Source: Ascaris suum (Eukaryota > Nematoda > Chromadorea > Rhabditida > Ascarididae). Taken from it: DNA of 64,000 nt. Made by a program: the position numbers and the translations under genes. The number at the start of each line of letters is the position of its first letter. The stretch's first letter is position 1. Shown one piece after another: positions 1 to 24,802 of the stretch. The stretch lies in NCBI GenBank assembly GCA_013433145.1, contig CM024191.1:2372501-2436500 (forward strand), read 5' to 3'. A model generated the notes under the pieces. The model saw nothing but the letters and a program-made list of their open reading frames with translations. It searched no databases and had not been told where the DNA came from.

Positions 1-5391
<5,391 letters not shown>

Positions 5392-6132
5392 AACGTTTCG
5401 ATTTGTCAAAACGATGAGAGAAAAAAAATCAGAGAACGCCTTGCTTGTGTAGGATGAGCTTTCGGTGTTCATATCTGCATACTGCATTGTTGGCTTTTCA
5501 AAAATAATCGACTTCATCAAAGTTTTTCCACTCATTCGAGAGAAACACTAAAAAATATGGCACATAGGTAGAGAGAACGGAATTGATTACGCGTTCATCT
5601 CCATAGAAAAATAATAGCAGCTTTGAAGTGATCTCTTCTCCTCAGACAATGAGATTAGAAGATGCACCTGCTGTACGATTTGCAGAGAACGTATCTATGG
5701 ATGCAAACAATAATCACTCCGAAAAAATTTAGATCCCAGAACCTATATACTTGACGCATTCCTTGTAAGTCGGCAATATTATTTCAAACTACTGCCTCTT
5801 TCGCTTTTATTAGTTCCTCCTGTTAAAATGCAAAGTTCGGTAAACTGTGAAGCAGAAAATTTGTACAGGGACACATATCCCAACTTAGTTTTGAAGGAAA
5901 TCATCAGATATTTCTTACAGAGCTTCGCATACTCACCCGGAAGTTTATCAGGGTTTTCGACGACGTTGCTCTCTGGAAAGAAATTTCGGTATCACTGGAA
6001 GAGGTTCTCAGATGCGAGCAACTTTGGCATCAAAAATGCTGTGAAAGAAAATATTGATATTTTAGATGCTGAACACAAGATATTTGGTTAAATAGGTTGG
6101 GCAGAGTAGCTGTAATTCTTAGAGGGTAAAAG
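5392..6132. other. Unassigned stretch with one short open frame
   Basis: Contains an ATG-initiated 87-codon plus-strand frame (5828-6091) preceded by AAA. It has no recognisable motif, signal peptide or repeat. It could be a relic or chance. Nothing else stands out. Confidence 0.3.
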
Positions 6133-6460
6133 ATATGAGAGAGTGAAAGACTGCAGAAACTGAGGCAAACGAAGCAAGTGGAAAAATTCGAACAACCGGG
6201 CAACTAGCGAATTTCCCATAAAGGTTTTTAGACAACTGGACCTCAGCTTCTATCACTCATTCAAATATGTGGCATTTAACACGATAGCTAATGTGCTAAT
6301 GTTTGCGAAATCCTCTTTACCTTCTTGACGTTTTAGCTGATGAATATTTCCTGAAAAGTGAACAGCTCGTCGCTCTGTTGCAAGCGAGCGCTCTCTGTTT
6401 CTCTTGTCAAGAACGCAACCGGCTCGCCTGATAGTTCACAGTGTGAGGAAATAACGCAAC
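6133..6460. repeat. Dispersed repeat, copy 1
   Basis: About 330 nt that aligns in direct orientation with 11685-12006. Shared blocks include ATGAGAGAG, ACTGAGGCAA-CGAAGC, a TTTCTAGACA-like block, CATTTAACACG, and GAGCGCTCTCTG followed by AACCGGCTCG. Copies are diverged by many substitutions and small indels, so the family is old. There is no coding frame shared between copies and no terminal inverted repeat that I can see. Confidence 0.75.
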
Positions 6461-7680
6461 AGGATAAAATGAATTGATGAGTCGTTGCGAATTCCTGATT
6501 AGATGGGGTTGGTCTAGTGGGGTGTTGCTCCAGAATGATGACTTGTGCATACGTGAAGGATTTCAATTATTCCTGCAACTGTTTCGTTTGAAAATGATTC
6601 CCGCCTAACCTTCTTCAACACATGGCTTGAGCGACAAAGGATGCAATGCAGGACGCATGAGTACATAATATAAGGTACACCGCCCTTTGGTGACAAAAAT
6701 GGCAACAATCTGTTGCCAAAGGGATGGTACACTACGATTTTTTTCGTTGCATCCCATTCCTCTCCCAGCTACATAACAATGAAGCATAGCAGAGCTGCAT
6801 TCCTACAAATTCCTTTGACTGATATAATCGAAATCTCTGTCTGCTTCGGAATACATAAGAGTATTGTAATTGCACTGCATCACAGGAATGTAAAATAGGC
6901 AACGATAGCGGATCGGCATCAAAACTGGCAGAGGTTAGTGCATAATTGTGACTTTGTGATTGTGGTTGTGCAGCAAGTCGCTGAAAGCTGTGGCCAATAG
7001 GTTCAGAAAAATGACTGCTTCCATGCACTGCAGGATATGTCCGCTGCAGGATACCACCCGCTCAAACAGTCCACGCCACATAACACTTCAAGCTGTGTGG
7101 GATGAGGTCAGAGATTCAGCTCCAGCATTGTACGGAGAAATTTTCAGGATGCTCCGTGTTCGAAGAAATTTCATCGAAGCCAAGCTTATTGCCGCACGGA
7201 ATGCATGAAAAAAACAAAAGAAAATATGACTGTTTTCGATAGCAGGCGGAAAAAATTGGGTTAAAGACTTTTCTCGAAAGCTGGTTGTTCTCCGAAATAT
7301 GTTTGTTTTTTCGCTTCATGGTTGGAACATCAGCGATCTCCGGCCATCCTCGCAGAATACCTTTTCGACGTCGTCTATCACAGTGACATTCGTTTTGCCC
7401 ATCACAGGATTTCTATCATATTATGAAGCATAATGGACCGCGATGAACAGCGGCGTAAAGACTACGTCGTCGCCATATTTAGCTGACAGGTGACACATCG
7501 TACACACTTCGATTTCTATCGTTTATTTTTGTCGCATTTTTCGAATTCACTGCATGTAGCTATTTGACGTCCTGAAAGTGTTTCGTTGTGAGCGTTTCGT
7601 CTCCATGGGGGCACTTCAGAAAATGAACAAATGAAGTATAATTGTCTGGGACGATCGCAGAACTAGTAGTTGTCGTGTTC
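6461..7680. other. Unassigned stretch, possible exon relic at 6960-7208
   Basis: The plus frame 6960-7208 (82 codons, ending at a stop) has an Arg-rich helical C-terminus and several internal acceptor-like AG sites. I cannot connect it to other exons or to a family. The remainder shows only short shadow frames. Confidence 0.25.
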
Positions 7681-7684
7681 CTCA

Positions 7685-8324
7685 TCATATGAGGTAGTTT
7701 GAATAAGAGGCTGAGCTGAGTGCCTGAGATCCAATGGTTGTCGATGTCGGCCTCAAATTTTGCTCCAAATCTTGGCCGTTAAAATAGGTCACCCGAAAGG
7801 CGCAGAACCTCCGTTTCTGGCAATAGGATGTTTGTCCGAAAGGCCGCTTTTTCGATGAGGCTAAATAGTATTGCGCAACATTTGTCGTCTTCTCCTTCCA
7901 TTCGTCGAAGCTGAAAACAGAAGTTTCCCATATGTTACGAAAGGACGTCACCTGCTTCTCACGCATCTTCTTCATCATATCAAGAAAGCTATCACTCACA
8001 ATTTTCTTGGAGATACTTTTTTTTCTGATCGCATTATCTTCTAGCGGCTAGACATATTCAGTCCAGTTGATGCTCATTTCTTTCACAACCAACATTTCTC
8101 GGCCGATGCCATTTTTGTTTTCAAGTTACATCTTAACTATGCCCACTTTCTCAATGTCTTTTTTCCCTTCATCGTCCATTGCTGCTCCATCGAAGCAACT
8201 TCTTGTCGAACTTCGTTTGTATAAGTTTATATGGCCTCCGCATTTTTCTTATAGGTGCCTCACATGCGTTATATGTCAGATTATACAAAATACAGCGCTA
8301 CAAAAAGCATTTATTTTCCTTTGA
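7685..8324 (-). pseudogene. Decayed minus-strand coding stretch, possibly MULE transposase N-terminus
   Basis: Read from about 8324 down to 7685, one minus-strand frame stays protein-like across roughly 500 nt but is broken by in-frame TAA and TAG codons. A further protein-like segment upstream lies in another frame, implying an indel near 8200. The intact 104-codon tail contains SFDEWKEKTTN, then YYLASSKKRPFG and a Cys/Arg-rich segment. That order (F..F.EWK....., then Y.. and basic residues) resembles the N-terminal part of animal MULE-type transposases. That family assignment is inference from a weak pattern; the decayed coding character is more secure. Confidence 0.4.
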
Positions 8325-11300
8325 GTAGGGCGTTGGCAGGTCAGGTTCTGATCTTCGAATCAGCAAATTCAGCGTCATATTCATTAGCTTGGTTTTACCA
8401 CAGGTTCATAGTGAAATTAATTAAAATTTTCGTGATTAAACCTACAACAGAACGCAGCGCGAGGAAAAAAAAGCAATAAACACAAATTATTCAACGTTAT
8501 CTACGACACTTTGTTTCAGCTCTTAACACATTCAACGCTACAACACAAAGAGATTCATTTGCAATATATGGAAATCATTTCTTAATTCATGTAGTTATTC
8601 AAAACGCCTAGTAAACAATTTTAATGCAACATTTTAATAAATATCCCTATACCTACTTTTCATAATACGCTCTTATGTAACACCTATTTCCAATGCAGCA
8701 GCGAGCAATGCACACAACTAAACGCAAACAGATGAAATGTAAACCGTTTTTATTGCGTTTGATAACGATTCTCAAATAATAATGGCGAACAATCTTCGGC
8801 GGCTCTTTGCAAATTCTCGACGCTGTTTTCAATCAGTTCTCCTCAGAATTGAAGATTTTGAATTTCAAATGCGATGTGTTGGAGTGCAGTGTGTTGGCTC
8901 GCGATAAATTTCTCCACAAAGGCATATTTCCTCCTAGTATTCTTGAGGTGGGCTTATTCCTAGTGTAACACTTCCCAGTCATTTAGTCATTCTAGCCATT
9001 TTCCAGTGACACGTTTTCTAATAAAGTCAGAGCCTCTCAGCAGATAGTCATTTATGCGCGCAGGTAAGAGAAAGGTAAACGTTTACTGACGCGAACGAAC
9101 AATGTATACAAACTTTTGTATATAAACGGTACCATGTGTGTATGGATGGAACATAATAATAAGAACCATCCTTAGAAGCACAATTGATTCACATCAGTAT
9201 GTACACTCAAGCGCGCATAATATAAAAGCACTTGAAAAGGCGAACTTACATAAAAAGAACAACATATCACTGCTGCCGACTGCAAAGAATCCAAACGTTC
9301 ACAACTTTTTTTTTCATCAACTTCGAAAGTGTTCTATATTCATTCATTCCTGAGACCGCATTAAATTATATGCAGTTCAAGGTTCTCTTGGCATAGATGA
9401 GGTCTAACTATTGCGGATTGGTGTGTACAATCCTTTAAACTCACTGATTTTCAATTCACAACAACAATGACTTTTCACATCAATTGGACAGCAGAGGTCA
9501 TACTACTTTTCTTTGTGCTGCGATCGGAAAGCTTTGCTGATGTCAGAACTGGACGATACGCGATCGGCTGTTGAAACGATTTGTGGAATGCCGAGCGATA
9601 GCGATGAAACGCACAAATAAACCAGTCACAGTAAACCAAACCATAAACGAAACCAACTACGCCAATGAAGGGAACATTCAGAATGCTCGGGCGTCCATGC
9701 TTAGGTTGACTATGGCGATGAGTCCCTTTCTGTCAGTATAATGGGAGATCTGCCTACAGCCGCAGCTATCTCTTGGATAGCTGCGGCTTTTTCTTGATTA
9801 CGTTTTGTTCGCAGTTCCTTCAATGGAGATATATGTGACTTGCAACTGACAGAGTGTTGACGAAGGCTGGAAGCTGGACTAAAAGAGGTATTTCACCATA
9901 TTCAGCTGAGCAGAGAAATCAACTGCTCTTCAACTTTGACATTCCTTTGCAGGATGACACCTTGGTAGGTCAAAACTGGTATTTCTGCATCATTAAATAT
10001 AGAAATCGATCAAAGAACGTTGGCTATCGCAAAGACCAGTGTTGCACGCCACGTTGTAACGGTCTTTCGTGCTTAGCTTAATCTTTTCCCAGTTCCAATC
10101 TTCATCCTTAATATGTTTTTGAGGGAGACCACCCAAATTTCGTCTTCGTTTGGAACAGTAGTGGCTTATGGCTTCCTCAGCTAGCCACCAACCTTACGGT
10201 ACAACATCCAGATATACAATGCTTTCAATTTGCATAGAAGATGATGTGGAGTGCAAAGTCTGATCGCTCTATAAATATGGGCAACAAAACAGACTCATGC
10301 CATTGTATGGAAGGCAACGGACGACAGACCATGGACATGGACAATGATGTTTGTGCGCAAAATAGAGGACTACAAACTGAACTACAGCGATCAGGCTTCT
10401 ACACTCTTCTTCTTCACATTCCGCTGCTCCTTCTGACTTTTCCGAATTGATACCTATGACTAGGTTCCGCTGCTTGGGCATTTGAATAAACTGTTGATAG
10501 CCACATTTTCAGAGATAATTCATTATCCATCGCATCGTTTAGGAGCATCCCATCAGACAGGAAGATCAAAATTGTTGAATAATCGACGCTCGGATGTGAG
10601 CGAAAGAAGCTTGTGCTTTTTAAAATTCTACCTATCAGGCCAACCCTTCGTGCACATACTCAAAAGTGAGGAGTTCCTGAAAGTCCACTATGCGTTTTTG
10701 TAATAGTTCATTAATAAATGAGCACAGCATAAAACTCTTTTTTTTTTGAATTCGAACGTTCCAATACTGCGTTCCCTCTCAACAGGAAAGTATTTCGACA
10801 CGGTCACTTTCGCTGCATTTATGTAGTCAGTTTCGGTTCGAATTATCACAGTAAGTCAACAATATTTTCAAAACTTGAAATTTTTTGAGCGCCGAAATAA
10901 GGTTGGCAGAAGAAAACTACTATATTCCGAACCACCAAATTAATGTTCTAAAAAATTCCGGAAAATTGTGAGGAATTCTATTATTATCCGAAAAAACATC
11001 TGCGAGAAAATTGTAAAACGGTTAAATTGCCGATTTCGTGAGTGGCAGTGGAATGGAGCAATTGTTCATGAAAATTTGCGGAAACTCCCAAAGGCTGAAT
11101 TTTTCTGTCCACATGCGAATATATAACAATGGAAATCGTGAAAGCACTTACCTAAAGAGATACGTACAAACATCCTATCGCCGTGCACCCCATCGTTGGT
11201 TTGTGTTCATCTTTATCCGCCTGATACCCTTCCATTGGCCAGCGATAGCGGTATTCAATGAACTACCAAATGTGAAGTTGGAATTCCATAAAAAAAGCTG

Positions 11301-11684
11301 ATCGATCCACAATAGGACTCATTACTATCGACTTATAGGTTATTATCAACTCGCCAATAGAGTGCTTTACCTTTCAACAAATCCCTGTCCAATTGTTTCT
11401 GTTCCTCGATCCCTGCGCATGCTATTGCGATTAAGTCACAACTTCCCTCTGCACACACCAATGAATACAGGGTCTGTATTAAAAAAACCTGTGTCTTTGA
11501 TTTATTGTGCTTTCTATGGAAGCAAACTCAATTAGCATGCATCTCAGCGTTCTTTTGGCGAGAAAACCGTCTACGAATGCATTGGTGCTCATTTCGACCA
11601 TAACCCCATTCTGAGCTGCTGAAAGCAAGATGTTTTTAAGGATAATAGAGGTAAAGGATTAGAAAATTTTGAAGGTTTAGGGGA
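8325..11684. other. Intergenic stretch, no supported gene
   Basis: AT-rich sequence with only short, overlapping chance frames. The hairpin at 9758-9788 is listed separately. No exon with a matching acceptor and donor could be supported. Confidence 0.45.
9758..9788. other. Perfect 13-bp hairpin with 5-nt loop followed by T-run
   Basis: AGCCGCAGCTATC (9758-9770), loop TCTTG, then its exact reverse complement (9776-9788), directly followed by TTTTTCTT. In a bacterium this would be read as an intrinsic terminator. In this nematode context it has no neighbouring gene. The stem is too short for a typical microRNA precursor. Function unknown. Confidence 0.6.
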
Positions 11685-12006
11685 AATGAGAGAGCAAAAA
11701 ATTTTTTAAAAAAAACTGAGGCAAGCGAAGCGAGTCAAAAATTTTAAACAAACGAAGGAAAAGCAAAATTTCCACTTAAAATATAAGTTTCTAGACATCT
11801 GAACCTTAGCTCCTGTCACTCTTATAAATAAAAGCCATTTAACGCACGGGTTAGTGTGCTAAAGTTTGTGTTAATGTTGACCGGTGAATTTTCATTGATC
11901 AATCAACTGCTCATCGCTCTATTGCAAGTGAGCGCTCTCTGATTCTCTGCCAGCAAAGGACATAACCGGCTCGACCTTTCGTGCACAATGTGACCAATAA
12001 CCCAGC
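11685..12006. repeat. Dispersed repeat, copy 2
   Basis: Direct-orientation partner of 6133-6460, about 5.5 kb away. It is richer in A-runs and lacks some segments, consistent with independent decay. The right-hand part, with GTGAGCGCTCTCTG and ACCGGCTCG, is the best conserved. Confidence 0.75.
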
Positions 12007-15000
12007 ATTAAGCTGTGGCTCAAGCAGTATCGGAGTTTAGATGCGCAATGGTTGGGATGCTAAGGATGTGCGCGGAAGTGGTGGTGTGTGGATAGTGTGT
12101 GGACAAGTAAAATATGTGGTTCGTGCATGTCGGGTTCTCGGAATCTCGTAATGATACTCAGGTTCATAACCTATTTCTGTGCGATGGGATATCTGAGTCT
12201 GGGACGTTTGCGACGTGCACTCCTTCACAGCTGCATTTTGCGACGTTTGCACTGCGGACGCTAGCGTCATAAGACGTCTTCAGCAAGGGCGGCTGCGCAA
12301 GACAGTCGCCATTAGTCTTGAGCAGCGAGAAATTGTACGTCTGGGCAGAGACATTTGCGCCACTAAGCACCTGCAATATGGTGACAGTCACTGTAGAAAA
12401 TTACCTATACGCCACGCTGTGGACAGAATTATCTTCACAGTTACCGGTTTCAATTGAAAGAATATTCCATCAGAATGCGATGTGTTAAGCATGAATGCTG
12501 TGAGCAACGAAGACTTTATTAACGACAGCAAACGTTGAGGAATGATAATAATATAAGCTGCCTTCTGACTATTTGCTAATAGAAGCCTGAACAAGTCGGA
12601 CGGAGCAAACGTACATGTAGATGGCCACAAAGATCCAGTTAGGGAGAGCGGGGAGCGGACAGTAAGGTAGGCAACGAATCTCAACTGATTGCGGAAATTT
12701 TGGAAGTTAGAAGCAAAGCCGCAGAACTGCGAATTCACGCAGCACGAATCCTATTCCCTCTCTGGCTCCATCCCTTCATGGCAACTAACGAGTCTTGAGC
12801 AAGCGGTATGTGTAGAAAAGGTGTTCCAAGCAATTTGGGTGGGTGGTGGGTGAGATGCGATGTAGGATTGTGAATAAGCTGTCTATGGAAGTTTATATTG
12901 ATTGCACTTATAACTGAAGACGTTAATTATTCGGTCGACTTCACTGTTTTTAGATCCATTTCATGGTGAGTTATATGTCTGCATTAGTAAAAAAGTGCAG
13001 ACGGTTTTATTCCAGTCTGAGTACTTTAGCATTTCAAATATGCATCGGGGATATGAGAGAAAATACGAGACGCGCATATTTTACAGCATCCAAATCGTTT
13101 TGAAAATACCGTAATAGGAAAGAAATTTTGTTTCGTAAAGGTTGCCTATAGTGAAAAGTATTGCTATTGCATATTTTTATTGAAAAGCAACAATTGGGAG
13201 GAGATATAGATATTACACCATCTGTTATTTGAATAAATAACAAAAAGCGGGAAGAAGTTTAGGTGCTACACTTTTTGAATGAATTACAACAAGTGCAAGA
13301 GGGTGTTACGGCGGCTGACAGAATGTGCTATTGGATGTCGACTCTCGAGACCAGCTGCTTCATGACTTTCCGACGTCTTTTAGACACAGACTATTGACGT
13401 AACGTAGTGAATCGCCAGCAGTAAAACACACGTAAAAATATATTCACTTCTGAAAGCGGCCGCTCCCAAATGTCTACAATAAAATGTCTGAGGCCAGACG
13501 GCTGTAAAGTGCTTTCTTGTGTGAATCTTTTTTAGCACCTTTAAGTGTCATTTGGTGTAGGGGTTCTCATCGAGATTTGGACTGTACCATTAAACTTCTC
13601 AAGCCTTGCTTCAATGATTTCCAAATAGAACGTACCAGAGAGGCAGAAGCGTTCATGCGTATACATTAATCGGTATGGTGCTGTCACACAGTGGACTGAA
13701 GACGTGAGTTCGCAAGCGCATATGAAGTGTAAAGTAGCCAACGCAAAACGGTTTTGGTACGTCATCGAAGCAACATTTCAAATGCGGCACTTATTGGCGA
13801 GAAACAAGTGCACTTGCAGGAGGGTTGAAAATGTTTTGTCTTTTTTTTTGTTTCTCGGAATTGTTCTTTGATGATTGTGTAGTAATGCGTTGGGGAAAAA
13901 CCTGTTCCAGAGAAAAGAATGAAAGCAGAGAAGGAAATTGCTTCGGGGTAAAGTTTTCTTGGTATTAGTCAAAAAGTTTGCTCGTAAAGAGATAGAGCGG
14001 CTGCGACTGATTTTTTAAAAAAATACTTTGGAAACAGACATCATCAAAGTCATGGTCGACAAAAGGCACTCGGCAGAGGCGCAGAGCGGATGGAAAGAAA
14101 CCGTGTCCTATCTTGGCTAGAAGGCGATTCTGATGGATACTCGGCCATGGGCGCCAGTGGCCGTGAGCCTCTTCTGAATCCTGCCTTGCATCTAAACAAG
14201 GCTCTATTTAAGGGGCAGTATAAAAAAACTGCAGTAGTAGTATTTCGGTCACTGTGAAAATTCCATTTTCTGAAAATTGTCAATCAAGAATTGTGAAGTT
14301 TCCCATTTGAAGAGGTTTTATCTTCTCATTCTAATGCCTAAAATTTAGAGATGTAAGGAGATCTTCATTGAAATCATCGTTAAACGACGTGAGCACGCTT
14401 GCTTGATTTTGTCTGCTGGACAGTGCTTTTTAAATGTTAATGGGTTCTTATGAATAGGCCTTGTGAGTTTTATACATCAAGAGAAACGAGATAGAGCTTC
14501 ACCCTTTATTACCTAGAATTCTTGAGTAATGAATATGAGCGCAGTCAGAACTGGTGTAAATGTTATCCTTGTCGAATAACGCCCTAAATAAATCGAACTT
14601 CAGTGCCATGCAAGAGTTCCTGCAATAAAGAAGGGCTGTATTATGTGGTTGCAGCAGATGGCGCTGTCGATGTGATTGGAATTCATTGGTAATAAAACTA
14701 GAGGTATTTGAATTGTTGGCAATTTTTGCGTTAGAACGCTGAAATGAGATGAGGTTACGACTGCGGTGGGCTGTACTCAAACCGAGAATGAATGTAACAA
14801 CATAAAACGCGCAATGTGCGCGTCAATGGGTTCGTTGAAAAGGGAAGCGGACGCTTTGTCACACTTCAACCGGTCCTCCACATTCGTTCGCTCCTGTCTA
14901 CCCGCCTAACGACGGCGGCCCATTTTGACATTTTGTAATGCTCATTTCAGGTCTGCTTCTCGGCTTCACTTCCGTTCCGCGCACTTCCTCTCGTGTTCTC

Positions 15001-16283
15001 GTTTACTGATCCGTTCATTCTTTTATTTCTGGGCATGCTGATTTTCACGATTTATAAAACACCGCATGCTCCATTTACAAGTCCTGAGACTAAAGATCTC
15101 CGCATTTTTTGAAAGAACATATAATGGAAGACGATGGTTTTAAAGCCCCTGTTCAATGTGAAGGGGCGCAAGCCAAAAGCATGGGGGTATCGTTTTAAAT
15201 GGTATCTAGTAGGCAGCGGTTAAACCGGGTGAAAATGGCCATCGTGAAATTTTTCACAGGTTTCGTAATTGAGAGTGTCTTGTAACGCACCAAAACTTTT
15301 TGAGGAGGTGTGGTCGAGGAGGGACTTACACTTGGCACCTTACGATATTTTTTGTCCCGAAAATTCCGGCTCAACGGTGCCATAAGACGAGAGTGAATAT
15401 TCCAATGAGAATGGTCCGACAAGGAGAGCAATCCAGAACGGCCGAGTGGCTGCGGGAGAATTAAAGATTTTCACACGTCAGATTAGCATGATCTGTGGAT
15501 CACTTTAGAGAAATGTTACGAATAGATTTTGTAGTTCCATTTAACGTATTGCCGACATGCATGCGTAGTTGATTTCCAGCTGGTTTAGTATCGTCGTTTC
15601 TAATAAAAACAATGTAGAATTGTCAGTAACGATGCAAAGTGATAATTGACGTTGCGTGCCAGCTGGATAGCGTGAAGTTCATATGGTTAGAGGGAATTTT
15701 CCGCCATTAATGAACCTTTCTAACATTTCGATAATTTCACGCAAGAATATATAACCGATTTTTGGTTTATGGTAATGGGAGATTTCTTCTCATTTCAAAG
15801 GACGTACAATTTTGCTCTAAATAAATTTCACTCTTCAGCTATTAGAGTTAATGGTATTACATACCCTTCATCCTCTCCTTTATTTGAAACTCTTCACGGT
15901 AGCGATCTTGACCGCGAATGAAAAGGCGTCATTTTACAATGAATCATATACAACGAGCATAATCTTAAGCGGATTTCGCATCACAGCTTAGTGGTTTGTT
16001 ATCTGGGGGTTTTTCATATTAGGAGTTGATGCAATAGTCAGTAGGTTGTAACGCTATCCTTCTGGCACGAATGATGGTTAAATACGCACTTTACAAACAT
16101 AAAAAAGTACACTTGACGTGGATTGATGCAGTGCATTGCTTGCTGTCCGCTTCCACTGTTCGGCTTCATCGCAGAGAATTCCGCGAACAATATTGTTTGC
16201 TCATCTCGTTTTTTCATCGTGAGCTCCGCCTAGCATATCAGTGGACAGCAAAAATTAAGCGCCGAATATTAATAAGGATTAAA
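12007..16283. other. Non-coding stretch upstream of the BTBD17-like gene
   Basis: No gene supported. A relatively GC-rich, pyrimidine-rich patch at about 14840-15010 contrasts with its surroundings and could be a regulatory or 5' region, but I see no core-promoter motif. Minus-strand frames at 13541-13765 and 14499-14780 are unrecognised and short. Confidence 0.35.
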
Positions 16284-16359
16284 ATGGTACGCAAAACGAA
16301 TAACCACTCTCCACGAACCGTCGTCAACCCGTTGCCTACCGATCCGACAGATCCACCAG
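16284..16359 (+). CDS. Candidate first coding exon of the BTBD17-like gene
   Basis: An ATG in good nematode context (AAAATGG) opens 25 codons rich in Pro, Thr and Asn (start MVRKTNNHSPRT, end LPTDPTDPP). It ends in phase 1 at a strong donor, AG|GTACGT (16360). The BTB exon at 24700 starts with GA before its ATG, and phase 1 + GA completes a Gly codon, so joining gives a continuous frame ending PPG-MDCF. Joining would make a 457-residue protein, nearer to vertebrate BTBD17 length. The link is inference: the intron would be 8.3 kb, and the same frame is open upstream to about 16071. It could be the first exon of something else. Confidence 0.4.
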
Positions 16360-24681
<8,322 letters not shown>

Positions 24682-24699
24682 GAAGATCCTTTTTTTCAG

Positions 24700-24802
24700 G
24701 AATGGATTGTTTTGCGGATGATCGGGAAGCGTTGAACGATTTTGCGAAATATTTTAACAATGCTCACCTTAGCGACGTGACGCTACTCGTCGGAGATGAG
24801 AT
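24700..24802 (+). CDS. BTBD17: BTBD17-like exon 1: BTB start
   Basis: The acceptor TTTTTTTCAG sits two bases before ATG. The exon encodes MDCFADDREALNDFAKYF followed by the BTB opening LSDVTLLVGDE. It ends in phase 2 at GAT|GTTTGT. A second acceptor 18 nt upstream (exon start 24682) is in frame and would insert GRSFFS if an upstream exon is joined. The acceptor immediately before the ATG is also where a spliced leader would join. Confidence 0.85.

Noticed and set aside
15437..15480. tRNA A-box-like sequence (GGCCGAGTGGC)
   Set aside because: No B box, cloverleaf or acceptor stem follows.
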